Shown one piece after another: positions 17,441-25,720 of a stretch of 64,000 bases of DNA. The DNA lies in the IMG/VR virus record IMGVR_UViG_3300034111_001103, positions 1 to 64,000 of that record. One strand, written 5' to 3'. Numbering within the stretch: the first letter of the stretch is position 1; every line of letters starts with the position of its first letter. The notes under the pieces were generated by a model that was not told the DNA's origin, searched no databases, and worked only from the letters and a program-made list of their open reading frames with translations. Source of the DNA: a virus. The position numbers and the translations under genes were made by a program.

Positions 17441-18730
17441 TTAATTAAAATCTAACTTATCTTTAAAATTATTAATTAAAAGATACTTCAAGCAATCCAT
17501 TAAGTGTGAGAGTTCAGAGCCTGTGCCTGTAGTTTTCTTTAATAACTTACCATCACTACCCACTTCACAATAAGTCAAGTCATTTATCATAAGTTTACAA
17601 TTCGGATTTATAAAGCACAAATCAGTATGGAACGCCCTGCTAATTAACTCCCTACTATTCAAATTAGAATGATTAACACTAGGTATTACAAATTGATAAC
17701 CAGATAATTTTAACTTATCAGCAATCACTTGATAATAAGTTATTCCACCTTTACTAATTGCTTGTCTATTTTTGCCTGTGGCATCACCTGTTACCATTAT
17801 ATTATTAGACTTTGGCAGTCTCATTCTTATATGGTCGCATAGTTCGTAAATATCACTATCACGTAAAACAAACTCTTCAATTACTACAATCTTATTGCCT
17901 TGTAATTGCCCTGCAATACAAGTCATAGGGTTGACATTAAAGTCAAATGATAGATATATAGTTCCGTTATTATATTCACAATCTTTTACGTGCTTTTCTT
18001 TTCTGAATGTAGGTATAAATGGTTTATCTACTTCAGCTTTACCCCACTTACCATATAAATTGACATCGAGTAAATTTTGATTATGTGAATAATTGAGCCT
18101 TAAAGTTTCCTCATATTTTTCTCTATCTATAAATTCGTTATTGGCAAATGTAGAATGATTAACATAAGAATCTAAGAAGTCTATTTTTATTTTACTATCA
18201 TTATTTTCATCAAAGAAATAAGTTCTTAACCAACTATTGACATCTACTGGATTAAAGCTAATTATAAATTGATGATTTTTATTTAATGGAGTTCTTAAAA
18301 GTGCATTCAAAGTAGTAAAGTCATCTTGACTACCTTTGTTTATTTCATCCCACCATATAATAGTAGGGTCTGAAAGTCCTTTGGTATTTTCTGCATTATC
18401 CATTCCGAGTGCAGTAAATTCAGTACCTGTTATTAGGTTCTTAAAGCCATAATTTGTTTTATTAATACTAAAGTACTTAGTAAGTCCAAGTGCTTTTAAT
18501 ACTTTAATTATATCTTTGAATTGATTTTTTCTTATGTCACCAAATACCTTATTGACATATACTATATGATTATACTCTTGTAGAAATGATATTGCAATAA
18601 GTTTAAGTATAATATTATGTGTTTTACCACCACCTCGACCACCCCATAGTATTTGATACCTATTTTTAGATTGTAGGAAGGATTTGAAATGTTCACTATA
18701 CCATTCTCGTTTTATCTTGAATTTCTGCAT
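17441..18730 (-). CDS. terL: Terminase large subunit (phage A)
   Basis: 429 residues. Walker A is GGRGGGKT (near residue 31), Walker B is IIWWDE (near 125), followed by a typical coupling motif (IISFNPVD). The C-terminal RNase H-fold nuclease has FDFNVNP (first catalytic Asp), GDATGKN and DCLKYL. This is the PBSX/Terminase_3 type ATPase-nuclease that pumps DNA into the head. It overlaps the small subunit by one base (TAATG). Confidence 0.93.
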   Translation of the reverse strand: MQKFKIKREWYSEHFKSFLQSKNRYQILWGGRGGGKTHNIILKLIAISFLQEYNHIVYVNKVFGDIRKNQFKDIIKVLKALGLTKYFSINKTNYGFKNLITGTEFTALGMDNAENTKGLSDPTIIWWDEINKGSQDDFTTLNALLRTPLNKNHQFIISFNPVDVNSWLRTYFFDENNDSKIKIDFLDSYVNHSTFANNEFIDREKYEETLRLNYSHNQNLLDVNLYGKWGKAEVDKPFIPTFRKEKHVKDCEYNNGTIYLSFDFNVNPMTCIAGQLQGNKIVVIEEFVLRDSDIYELCDHIRMRLPKSNNIMVTGDATGKNRQAISKGGITYYQVIADKLKLSGYQFVIPSVNHSNLNSRELISRAFHTDLCFINPNCKLMINDLTYCEVGSDGKLLKKTTGTGSELSHLMDCLKYLLINNFKDKLDFN

Positions 18731-19053
18731 TATTCCTCAATGAATAAATCATCTGCACCTTTGTTAATTGTGATGTCTTGTTTTGTAGAAGCATTCCACC
18801 CGAATACATCAATTAGTAGTTTTATTGCTTGTAAGTCGCCTTTATTTGCCTTATCCATTAATACATAAGCGATATTGCTTTCTAGTGTTAATTCAGTACC
18901 TCCAACATTACTTTTGACTACTTCTCCAAAGTGATTTAAAGCATCTTTAAACCTAGTTATTCTTTTAGGAACTCTTTTAGCTTCATTTGGTGGTTGATTT
19001 GTGCTACTGAATAACTTACCACCTTTACCTTTTAAATTTTCTCCTTTTGGCAT
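18730..19053 (-). CDS. terS: Terminase small subunit (phage A)
   Basis: A 107-residue protein directly upstream of terL. The basic, low-complexity N-terminus (KGENLKGKGGKLFSS) is the short-motif form found at the N-terminus of many small terminases. A helical core follows (LTLESNIAYVLMDKANKG). It recognises the packaging site and regulates TerL. Assigned by position and length. Confidence 0.75.
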   Translation of the reverse strand: MPKGENLKGKGGKLFSSTNQPPNEAKRVPKRITRFKDALNHFGEVVKSNVGGTELTLESNIAYVLMDKANKGDLQAIKLLIDVFGWNASTKQDITINKGADDLFIEE

Positions 19054-19123
19054 TTTATATCGTTTTTACATGGTTTTATCGAATTATTAATTCTACTCCA
19101 TCTGTTTTACTTAGTTTTGGCAT

Positions 19124-20164
19124 TTATATTAATTTATCTAACCATTGTAGTTTTATTTGATTAGCTATTTGTGCGGTCATTACTGGAGGTACACTCATAC
19201 CAATTAAATATTTTGGTTCTACATCTTGAAAGTCGTAATCGAGTGGGTAAGTGCCTATTTGGATATATTCGTTATCAGTTAAATAACCTTTTCCGCTACT
19301 ATGCAAATGAATACCGCCACCACTATCAGCAATTAAAGTATTGCTTATTTCTTTTGGGTGTTGTTTGTAAGTTCCAAAATAATGCCCTTTAGGGTGTACA
19401 CTTGAAACACTTTTACCCATAGGACAAATTTCAGCATAATCTTTTATTCCATCTCTTATTTCTTTTCTTTTTACATTTAATCCTTCATCTATTAATCCAA
19501 AAGGTATTGCGTCCTCACTAAACTCCAATTTCAATTTAGGTAAATTCAAATCCTTTCTTTGACAAATAAAAAACACACGTTCACGTTTTTGAGGTACTCC
19601 CATAGATGCTGCATTAAGTAAAAACAATTGTACATTATACCCTGCTTCATCAAATGCTTTAAATATCTTTTTTACATAAAGTTTAGCGTTACCTTGAATT
19701 AATCCTTTTACGTTTTCAGCTAATACTATTTTAGGTTGTAATTTCTTTGCAAGTGCTATGTATTCAAAAAACAAATCGTCTAAAACTTGTTCGGCTTGAC
19801 CCTCTTTAAATACCTTTTTTTTGCCCCAATCTTTTTCACGATTTCCAGCCATTGAAAAACTTGAACAAGGTGGAGAACCATCTAATAAATCCAAATTATA
19901 AAGTTCTTGAGGTATATCGGAACGCTTTACAAATTCTCTTATATCTTCTAAAAATAAATGTTTTGGTTTATGGTTTAATTGATAAACCTTTGCAATTTTA
20001 GGGTCTATTTCAACACCCCCTAAATGATTAAACCCTGCTAATTTATAACCCATAGTAGAGCCACCACCACAAATGAAAGTTCCAAAAACATTATAATCGT
20101 TTTTAGGTATTCCTTTTGAAGGATAGCCATCTGCTAAATTCCATTTATAGGGAAACAAGTGCAT
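19124..20164 (-). CDS. DNA (cytosine-5) methyltransferase
   Basis: 346 residues with the C5-methylase motifs in order. There is an AdoMet-binding FICGGGSTMG (motif I), the catalytic GSPPCSSFSMAG (motif IV) and ENV (motif VI). GVPQKRERVFFI (motif VIII), a target-recognition stretch and YLIGMSVPPV near the end (motif X region) follow. It should be active. Its start lies inside the end of the ParB-like gene (20-base overlap), so the two are coupled. It probably protects phage DNA from host restriction. No cognate nuclease is adjacent. Confidence 0.92.
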   Translation of the reverse strand: MHLFPYKWNLADGYPSKGIPKNDYNVFGTFICGGGSTMGYKLAGFNHLGGVEIDPKIAKVYQLNHKPKHLFLEDIREFVKRSDIPQELYNLDLLDGSPPCSSFSMAGNREKDWGKKKVFKEGQAEQVLDDLFFEYIALAKKLQPKIVLAENVKGLIQGNAKLYVKKIFKAFDEAGYNVQLFLLNAASMGVPQKRERVFFICQRKDLNLPKLKLEFSEDAIPFGLIDEGLNVKRKEIRDGIKDYAEICPMGKSVSSVHPKGHYFGTYKQHPKEISNTLIADSGGGIHLHSSGKGYLTDNEYIQIGTYPLDYDFQDVEPKYLIGMSVPPVMTAQIANQIKLQWLDKLI

Positions 20165-20720
20165 CGTATAATGTTTTTTCAGGACTTTGTCCGAGTTGCT
20201 GTAATTTGTCTTTTACGAAATTATAATCTTCTTCTGTAAATTCTAATTTGATTGTGTAATTTTGGTTTTCAAAATCGTTTGCATCAAATTCTTTGTTTTT
20301 ATCTGAATAGTCCTTTTCCTCCAATACCTCCACAAAAACCTCACTAACTTCAAACTCAAACTCATCTGCAAGTACTTCTACTAATTCAACATCAATGTTT
20401 TGATTTTTTTGTGCTACTGTATTTGCAAGTATCGAAGCCTTATGAAATTCTTTTGTACCGCTTTCAATATCCGTTCTTTTTATTACAACTGGAGTAGTTC
20501 CATCTGTTTCTACTATAATAGCATCATTTGTGAATTTTTGCCCTATTTTCTCGTGCCTAGCATTTCCGCTTATAATTACATTATCGTTGCTTATAGTTAC
20601 ACTTTCAATAATTCCTACTTGTTCTAGTGAATTATCTAGTGTGTGCATACCATACTCGGTGTGCTTGTTTGTATTCCTGCTATCAGGTTTTATATCTTTA
20701 AATTTTATTTTTGCCATCAC
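20145..20720 (-). CDS. ParB/Srx-domain protein
   Basis: 191 residues. Residues 4-75 match the ParB N-terminal/sulfiredoxin fold, with IKPDSRNTNKHTEYGMHTL, GIIESVTI and ISGNARHEKI corresponding to the usual nucleotide-binding and GxxR-H motifs. In phages such proteins are often linked to methyltransferase genes and terminase, as here, and are thought to bind DNA. The start is MM, and the second ATG (20717) is equally possible. Confidence 0.75.
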   Translation of the reverse strand: MMAKIKFKDIKPDSRNTNKHTEYGMHTLDNSLEQVGIIESVTISNDNVIISGNARHEKIGQKFTNDAIIVETDGTTPVVIKRTDIESGTKEFHKASILANTVAQKNQNIDVELVEVLADEFEFEVSEVFVEVLEEKDYSDKNKEFDANDFENQNYTIKLEFTEEDYNFVKDKLQQLGQSPEKTLYDALVSL

Positions 20721-20725
20721 TTAAT

Positions 20726-20821
20726 CTATTTTGAGCCATAATCAAATATAGTACTTTTTAATCTATTACAATTCACACTATCCCACACTTCATCACCTAC
20801 TTTAAATTTTGTTTTTTGCAT
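20726..20821 (-). CDS. 31-residue protein, unknown
   Basis: A short ORF with ATG at 20821 and TAG at 20726-20728. It reads MQKTKFKVGDEVWDSV at its start, a KOW/SH3-like opening seen in small phage proteins. It is preceded by an A-rich leader and followed five bases later by the ParB-like start. Confidence 0.5.
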   Translation of the reverse strand: MQKTKFKVGDEVWDSVNCNRLKSTIFDYGSK

Positions 20822-20845
20822 TTTGTTTGTTTTTAGTTTATTTGT

Positions 20846-20905
20846 TTAAAATGGCAATCCATCCTCTATTTCACTTTTAGTTGGTTCAGCTGGTGCTTTG
20901 GCAGT
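20846..20905 (-). pseudogene. In-frame continuation of the 20906 gene after a TGA codon
   Basis: Directly after the TGA at 20906-20908 the same frame continues for 19 codons and ends TAA. It encodes an Ala/Pro linker followed by an acidic tail ending EIEDGLPF. That tail resembles the acidic, Pro-Phe-terminated tip of single-stranded DNA-binding proteins. It looks like the original C-terminus, cut off by one base change, or reached only by readthrough. Confidence 0.55.
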
Positions 20906-21142
20906 TCAGTTACTACCATTACTTTTTGGCTCGTATGTATTTAATACTAAGCTCAAAGCGTTTTCATCTTTCTTTTGCTTTAATATGTCAAAGTTTACAT
21001 ACCCACTACTATTTGCATTTTCTTTTAAAAATGTGATAGCATCCTCTACTTTTATATTTAGAGTGCCTAATACGTATTCAGGAGCGCCCTGTCTAGGCAT
21101 CTTACCATAAAATCCTTTGCCATATACTTTTTCGTTTGCCAT
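20906..21142 (-). CDS. Putative single-stranded DNA-binding-like protein, shortened by TGA
   Basis: 78 residues, beginning MANEKVYGKGFYGKMP. The N-terminal ~70 residues form a small beta-rich domain (YVLGTLNIKVEDAITFLKEN) followed by a Ser/Asn linker. The TGA at codon 79 precedes an in-frame SSB-like tip (20846-20905). It lies in the minus-strand early run just downstream of 21146-21514. Family assignment rests on the tip motif and size and is tentative. Confidence 0.55.
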   Translation of the reverse strand: MANEKVYGKGFYGKMPRQGAPEYVLGTLNIKVEDAITFLKENANSSGYVNFDILKQKKDENALSLVLNTYEPKSNGSN

Positions 21143-21145
21143 TGT

Positions 21146-21514
21146 TTAATTATTTAATCGTTCTTTTAATTTAATATTGTCTATTTTTATTATGTTTAAC
21201 AAGTGGTCTGGTAGGTTTGAATTGATAATACAACTTGTATTATGTGATTCGTTTTCGTATTTTCCACTCCTGCAACCTATTAACTCTAATTTAATGTCGT
21301 CTATTGTCATGCCTTTAATTGTCAATAAACTACCATCTATTACAAGTGAAGCACCTATATCATTATTCTCAAACACTAGATTTTTACCTGTGTGAAAGTA
21401 ATTTACAGGGCAATTTATAAATTGTCTTATCTTGTTATCATATATTGCATATACTCTGCAAAATGCAGTTTTTCTAGTATTTATAATCTGTAAGACCTCT
21501 AAATGATATTGCAT
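21146..21514 (-). CDS. Early protein of unknown function
   Basis: 122 residues from the ATG at 21514, beginning MQYHLEVLQIINTRK. This start is preferred over the in-frame ATG at 21598 because a consensus promoter lies at 21519-21549 and would place the RNA start at this codon. The protein is mixed alpha/beta with no recognised motif. As the first minus-strand gene of the divergent control region it may be regulatory. Confidence 0.7.
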   Translation of the reverse strand: MQYHLEVLQIINTRKTAFCRVYAIYDNKIRQFINCPVNYFHTGKNLVFENNDIGASLVIDGSLLTIKGMTIDDIKLELIGCRSGKYENESHNTSCIINSNLPDHLLNIIKIDNIKLKERLNN

Positions 21515-21518
21515 AATG

Positions 21519-21549
21519 CAAAAATAGTACTTTTTTATTAATTTACAAA
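21519..21549 (-). promoter_or_regulatory. Consensus Bacteroidota promoter, minus strand
   Basis: On the minus strand TTTG (21546-21549) is followed by 19 bases and TATTTTTG (21519-21526), an exact match to TTTG-N19-TAnnTTTG. The ATG at 21514 begins five bases after the last G, so the message is leaderless or nearly so. Confidence 0.8.
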
Positions 21550-21635
21550 TTAAATTATATGAATTATTTAAACTAAATTTTATTGACTTAATTATCAATG
21601 ATTTACGATTTATTTTGCATATTTGTAAAAATTAA

Positions 21636-21667
21636 TTTTTATTTTCGTAAAAAGGTTATATATTTGC
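21636..21667 (+). promoter_or_regulatory. Early promoter, plus strand
   Basis: The -7 element is TATATTTG (21659-21666). The -33 box is weak (TTTT). The sequence GTAAAAAGGTTRTATATTTG here recurs almost unchanged at 35138-35157, so the two form a promoter family. It drives the plus-strand early genes from 21692 and is divergent to the promoter at 21519-21549. Confidence 0.65.
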
Positions 21668-21691
21668 ATATAATTTAAAACAAACAATATT

Positions 21692-21850
21692 ATGACAACT
21701 AAATTAAATCAATCAGCACCTATTTTTTGGAAAGGAAAACTTTGCAAGTTTATTAAATGGGAAACATTAAACTTTGGTGGTAAACTTAAAATCAAAATTG
21801 ATAAAAAGTTTATTGAGGCGGATATTTCAGAATTAACTAATAAAAACTAA
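21692..21850 (+). CDS. 52-residue protein, unknown
   Basis: The ATG at 21692 follows an A-rich leader (AAACAAACAATATT). The basic protein begins MTTKLNQSAPIFWKGK and contains a KLKIKIDKKFIE strand. It is the first gene after the plus-strand early promoter. It is small and unrecognised. Confidence 0.65.
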   Translation: MTTKLNQSAPIFWKGKLCKFIKWETLNFGGKLKIKIDKKFIEADISELTNKN

Positions 21851-21856
21851 AAAATC

Positions 21857-22066
21857 ATGCTAACATACTACACACTAGAATATTATCCCACTACTTCAAA
21901 TATTGGAGTTAGAAATATAAGTAGCACAGGAATATTTAAAGGCTCATTTGAACCTTTAAAACCTTATAATCTTAGCAATTCAGATTATGTAAGATTGCCT
22001 CATATTGATTATGAGCTATTAGGTAGAGTGCTGGAAGCTAAAAAAAATAAACTAAATAATAATTAA
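21857..22066 (+). CDS. 69-residue protein, unknown
   Basis: It starts six bases after the previous stop and three bases separate it from the helicase, so it is clearly in the same operon. It begins MLTYYTLEYYPTTSN, is Tyr/Asn/Leu-rich and ends in a basic tail. No motif is recognised. Confidence 0.7.
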   Translation: MLTYYTLEYYPTTSNIGVRNISSTGIFKGSFEPLKPYNLSNSDYVRLPHIDYELLGRVLEAKKNKLNNN

Positions 22067-22069
22067 AAT

Positions 22070-23434
22070 ATGGACTATTTAGAATTTATTAATAACAAAA
22101 AACATTCAATAGGAAACTTTGGATTTAAAGCAAATTATATTCCTGATATAGCTTTTGACTTTCAAAAATTCGTTATTGAAAAAGCTATTTTAAAAGGTCG
22201 TAGCGCTGTATTTTTAGATACAGGATTAGGAAAGACTTTAGTTCAATTATCATTAGCAAAAAACATTGTAAATCATACTAATAAAAAAGTATTGATTTTA
22301 ACACCTTTAGCGGTTGCTTTTCAATTTATTTTAGAAGCTGAAAAGTTAGGAATAGATGATATTGAATACTCAAAGGATGGTAAGCATACAAAAAAGATAG
22401 TAGTATGTAATTACGAGCGTTTACATTACTTTAATGAATCAGATTTTGTAGGAGTTATTTTAGACGAAAGTTCAATACTTAAAAATTTTGATGGTAAAAT
22501 AAAACAAGAGGTTACAAGCTTTGTTAAAAAGATACCTTATAGATTTTTATCTACTGCAACACCCTCTCCAAATGATTTTATAGAATTGGGAACAAGTAGT
22601 GAAGCTTTGGGTTATATGGGTTACATGGATATGTTAGGTAAGTTTTTTAAAAATAATCAAAACGATACAGGAGGAAATAACAATATAGGAGAAAAGTTCT
22701 ATTTAAAACCACACGCTGAAAGTGATTTCTTTGCGTGGGTTAATCAATGGTCAATTATGGCAAAGATGCCTAGTGATTTAGGATTTAGTAATGATAGGTA
22801 TAATTTACCTGAATTAATAATTAATAGACACGTTGTAGAAAATCAAAGTTTAATAGATGTTAACGGACAGATTCAAATGTTTACACCTATTGCAAAATCA
22901 ATGACAGAGGTTAGGCACGAACAAAATCAGACTGAAGAAAAAAGATGCGAAAAGGCTATAGAATTAGCAAATGGCAAAACATCAGTATATTGGTGTAATA
23001 CAAACAATGAAAGCAGTATATTAAAATCAAGCGACAAAGAAGCAGTAGAAATTATAGGAAGTCAAAGCATTGATAAAAAAGAAGAAATACTACTAGCATT
23101 TGCAAATGGCGAAATTAAAAGATTAATAACAAAGGCAAAAATGACCTCAATGGGTTTAAATTGGCAACACTGTAATCATTCAGTATTTTTTCCTACTTGG
23201 AGCTATGAGCAATATTATCAAGCTATAAGGCGTTTTTGGAGGTTCGGACAAAAAAACGATGTAACTATAGATATTGTAATTTCAGACGGACAAACTAGAG
23301 TTATTGAGGCATTGGAGCAAAAAACAAAAAAAGCAATAGAATTGCATAAAAATTTAACTCAAAATGTAAATAGAAGTTTTGAGAATAAAACAAAAGAATT
23401 TAATAAACAAATAATAAAACCTAAATTTATTTAA
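22070..23434 (+). CDS. SNF2/DEAD-type helicase
   Basis: 454 residues. There is a Walker A-like DTGLGKTLVQ (motif I), VLILTPLAVAFQ (Ia), VILDESSILKN (DExx, motif II), FLSTATPSPND (motif III) and, near the C-terminus, SYEQYYQAIRRFWRFGQ (motif VI). This is a superfamily 2 translocase of the SNF2 kind, with the two lobes separated by an insertion. It is followed after one base by a methyltransferase, a pairing often found in phages. It likely acts in replication or DNA remodelling. Confidence 0.85.
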   Translation: MDYLEFINNKKHSIGNFGFKANYIPDIAFDFQKFVIEKAILKGRSAVFLDTGLGKTLVQLSLAKNIVNHTNKKVLILTPLAVAFQFILEAEKLGIDDIEYSKDGKHTKKIVVCNYERLHYFNESDFVGVILDESSILKNFDGKIKQEVTSFVKKIPYRFLSTATPSPNDFIELGTSSEALGYMGYMDMLGKFFKNNQNDTGGNNNIGEKFYLKPHAESDFFAWVNQWSIMAKMPSDLGFSNDRYNLPELIINRHVVENQSLIDVNGQIQMFTPIAKSMTEVRHEQNQTEEKRCEKAIELANGKTSVYWCNTNNESSILKSSDKEAVEIIGSQSIDKKEEILLAFANGEIKRLITKAKMTSMGLNWQHCNHSVFFPTWSYEQYYQAIRRFWRFGQKNDVTIDIVISDGQTRVIEALEQKTKKAIELHKNLTQNVNRSFENKTKEFNKQIIKPKFI

Positions 23435-23435
23435 C

Positions 23436-24455
23436 ATGGTAAAAGAACAAGTAATAACAGAAAATTATGCAATATACAATAGCGATTGTATGTTAGTATT
23501 ACCTACACTAGAAAATGAAAGTATTGACTTATCAATATATAGCCCCCCTTTTGCAAATCTTTATACATATTCAAGTTCAGAACGTGATATGAGTAATGTT
23601 TCAAGTAATGAGGAGTTTTTTACTCAATATGAATTTCTTGTAAAAGAGATGGCAAGAGTTACAAAAAATGGTAGAATTAACGCTATCCATGTTACTGATT
23701 TGTTTAAATATAACGGTGCTTTAAGCGATTTTCCGGCTGATATAATTAAACTACATGAAAAGCATGGTTTTACTTATATGAGCCGAATTACAATATGGAA
23801 AGAACCATTAAGAGTAAGGCTTAAAACTATGGTACAGTCTTTAATGCACAAATTTATAGTTGAAGATAGTACCAAGAATTACCCAGCAATGCCTGACTAT
23901 ATTTTATTATTTAAGAAAAAAGGAGATAATAAAGTACCCGTAACTCATCCGTTTGGATTTACACACTATGCAGGCACTACGCCAATTTTACCTGAAACTG
24001 TTGGTATTTATAACCGTGCAAATGACACAGATTTTAAAAATGGTGCTGATTTATGGGAATATATTTGTAAAAAATATGAAAACCATAAAGAAGCAGGAAC
24101 AAACAAAAAAAGTCATATTATTTGGCAAAGATACGCGTCAGCAGTATGGGATGATATAAGGGCGGAAAATTGCCTACCTTATAAAGATTCAAAAGAAGAC
24201 GATGACGAAAAACATATTACACCTACTCAATTAGATGTTTTAGATAGAATAGTAGATTTATATTCAAATCCTAATGAGGTTGTGTTAAGTCCTTTTATGG
24301 GATGCGGTAGTGATGTTTTTAGTCCTGTTTCTATGGGTCGTAAAGCTATTGGTATTGAGTTAAAAGATAGCTATTTTAAACAAGCTAAATTGAATTTAAA
24401 AGAAGCTGAAAAACGATTTAATACCTATAAATTAGAAAATTCTTTACTATTTTAA
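23436..24455 (+). CDS. DNA methyltransferase, N4-cytosine/N6-adenine type
   Basis: 339 residues. The catalytic SPPF (motif IV, near residue 31) lies before the AdoMet-binding region near the C-terminus (FMGCGSDVF; GRKAIGIEL), the order of beta-class amino methylases. The target-recognition part is in between. The final bases run up to the promoter at 24456. It is coupled to the helicase. Confidence 0.85.
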   Translation: MVKEQVITENYAIYNSDCMLVLPTLENESIDLSIYSPPFANLYTYSSSERDMSNVSSNEEFFTQYEFLVKEMARVTKNGRINAIHVTDLFKYNGALSDFPADIIKLHEKHGFTYMSRITIWKEPLRVRLKTMVQSLMHKFIVEDSTKNYPAMPDYILLFKKKGDNKVPVTHPFGFTHYAGTTPILPETVGIYNRANDTDFKNGADLWEYICKKYENHKEAGTNKKSHIIWQRYASAVWDDIRAENCLPYKDSKEDDDEKHITPTQLDVLDRIVDLYSNPNEVVLSPFMGCGSDVFSPVSMGRKAIGIELKDSYFKQAKLNLKEAEKRFNTYKLENSLLF

Positions 24456-24487
24456 TTTGCAAAATCAAATATTATTTATTACTTTTG
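24456..24487 (+). promoter_or_regulatory. Promoter upstream of structured leader
   Basis: TTTG (24456-24459), a 20-base spacer, then TACTTTTG (24480-24487) match the Bacteroidota consensus. A start near 24494 would make a leader of about 115 bases before the gene at 24609. Confidence 0.7.
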
Positions 24488-24493
24488 CAGTAA

Positions 24494-24608
24494 ATCCACA
24501 AATCAATGTACAATTTTATTAACAATATAGCACCTGAAAACACATACCTCCGTATGTGGGTTAGTGGATTATCCAGAGGGTGCTTTTTTTCTTTAAAAAA
24601 TCCACTAA
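24494..24608 (+). ncRNA. Structured leader or small RNA with terminator
   Basis: Three elements are visible. A perfect hairpin CACATAC-CTCC-GTATGTG spans 24541-24558. An outer stem AGCACC (24529-24534) / GGTGCT (24579-24584) is followed by seven T, so it is a terminator. TTAGTGGATT (24561-24570) in the terminator loop is exactly complementary to AATCCACTAA (24599-24608), the ten bases directly before the start codon at 24609. This allows either a terminated short RNA of ~97 bases or a readthrough form in which the start region is paired. No known riboswitch class is recognised. Confidence 0.6.
24529..24590 (+). terminator. Terminator within the leader
   Basis: The AGCACC / GGTGCT stem encloses an inner hairpin and is followed by TTTTTTT (24584-24590). 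It lies 19 bases before the start codon of the replication-type gene, so expression of that gene would need readthrough. Confidence 0.65.
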
Positions 24609-25385
24609 ATGGCTAAAAGATTTACAGATACTGAATTATGGGATAAAGAATGGTTTATGACCTTATCTTTAAAGCAAAAATGTATAGTCAAATTTATTCG
24701 AGATAAAGCTGATTTATGCGGTGTTTGGTCGCCTAATTTTGTTATTGCATCTGCTTATATAGGTGAAAAAATAACTGAAAAAGACATATTAACAATAGAT
24801 AAAGGAAATCAATTTAGAAAATTAGATAATGGTAAAATTTATTGCATTGGATTTGTTGAATTTCAATATGGAAATATTTTGAGCGAAAAAAGTCCAATTC
24901 ATAAAAAAATTATTGGATTATTAGAAAATAATGGAATTTTAGAAAATTACAAGAAAGACTATTTATACCCTATCAATAGGGTATCAAATACCCTGCAAGA
25001 AGAAGAAGAAGTAAAAGAAGAATATAAAGTAAAAGAAAAAGAAGAAGTAAAAGAAATAAAACTTGCAAAAATTGAAAAAAATGAAATTGAACTACTTTTT
25101 GATGAATTTTTAAAGATGCGAGTTAAGATAAAAAAACCTGCTACTGATAAAGCTATTGATTTATTAAAAAAGAAACTCAATGAATTATCTGGTGGAAATG
25201 AATACAAGGCTATAAAAATAATTGAGCAATCAATAGTTGGTGGATGGCAGGATTTTTATGAATTAAAAAATGATACTAATACTGAAAGTAAAATAAGTAA
25301 GCTCAAATCAGTTTCAGACGAACTAGACATAAAATTAGGAATAAGCCAAAATAATCAATTAAAAACAAATGAGCAGAGTAATTAA
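24609..25385 (+). CDS. Putative replication initiation protein
   Basis: 258 residues. The N-terminal ~110 residues are a winged-helix-like domain (DTELWDKEWFMTLSLKQKC; SPIHKKIIGLLENNGILE). A Lys/Glu-rich linker follows, then a helical domain (residues 160-215, FDEFLKMRVKIKKPATDKA; GGWQDFYEL) like the C-terminus of phage replication/DnaD-like proteins. It probably binds the origin and loads helicase. Assignment by architecture. Confidence 0.65.
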   Translation: MAKRFTDTELWDKEWFMTLSLKQKCIVKFIRDKADLCGVWSPNFVIASAYIGEKITEKDILTIDKGNQFRKLDNGKIYCIGFVEFQYGNILSEKSPIHKKIIGLLENNGILENYKKDYLYPINRVSNTLQEEEEVKEEYKVKEKEEVKEIKLAKIEKNEIELLFDEFLKMRVKIKKPATDKAIDLLKKKLNELSGGNEYKAIKIIEQSIVGGWQDFYELKNDTNTESKISKLKSVSDELDIKLGISQNNQLKTNEQSN

Positions 25386-25719
25386 ATTTAGAGCTTGGTC
25401 AAAAGAAGCAGAAAAAATGAGTGATTGGGATTTTATCCATTCAGTTAGAAACCTTCATAAACTTATGACATTAAATCATATTGAATTAATGCAATTCACA
25501 GGACTTACTGATAAAAACGGAAAAGAAATTTATGAGGGGGATATTATTAAGTATTATGACAGAATTTCACAAATTAATTATAGTGATTTATATGCTTGTT
25601 TTATTATGTATAGTGAATTTGATAAACAAAGTTTTTCTTTATGTGGTTCTATAAATGATTCCAAAAGAGACTTAGAAGTAATTGGAAACATATTTGCAAA
25701 TCCAGAATTAATAAAATAA
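25369..25719 (+). CDS. YopX-family protein
   Basis: 116 residues with the family hallmarks: KFRAWSKEAEKM at the start, MQFTGLTDKNGKEIYEGDII in the middle, and a C-terminal VIGNIFANPEL. YopX proteins are very common in phages of low-GC and Bacteroidota hosts. Their function is unknown. It starts inside the end of the previous gene (17-base overlap). Confidence 0.9.
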   Translation: MSRVIKFRAWSKEAEKMSDWDFIHSVRNLHKLMTLNHIELMQFTGLTDKNGKEIYEGDIIKYYDRISQINYSDLYACFIMYSEFDKQSFSLCGSINDSKRDLEVIGNIFANPELIK

Positions 25720-25720
25720 T

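Noticed and set aside
14721-17444. Plus-strand ORFs across the tape measure gene
   Set aside because: Shadows of a long minus-strand gene. Low-complexity Ser/Ile/Leu-rich translations without leaders.
20846-21142. Genome-wide recoding of TGA
   Set aside because: TGA ends other genes at well-placed overlaps, for example 5251-5253.
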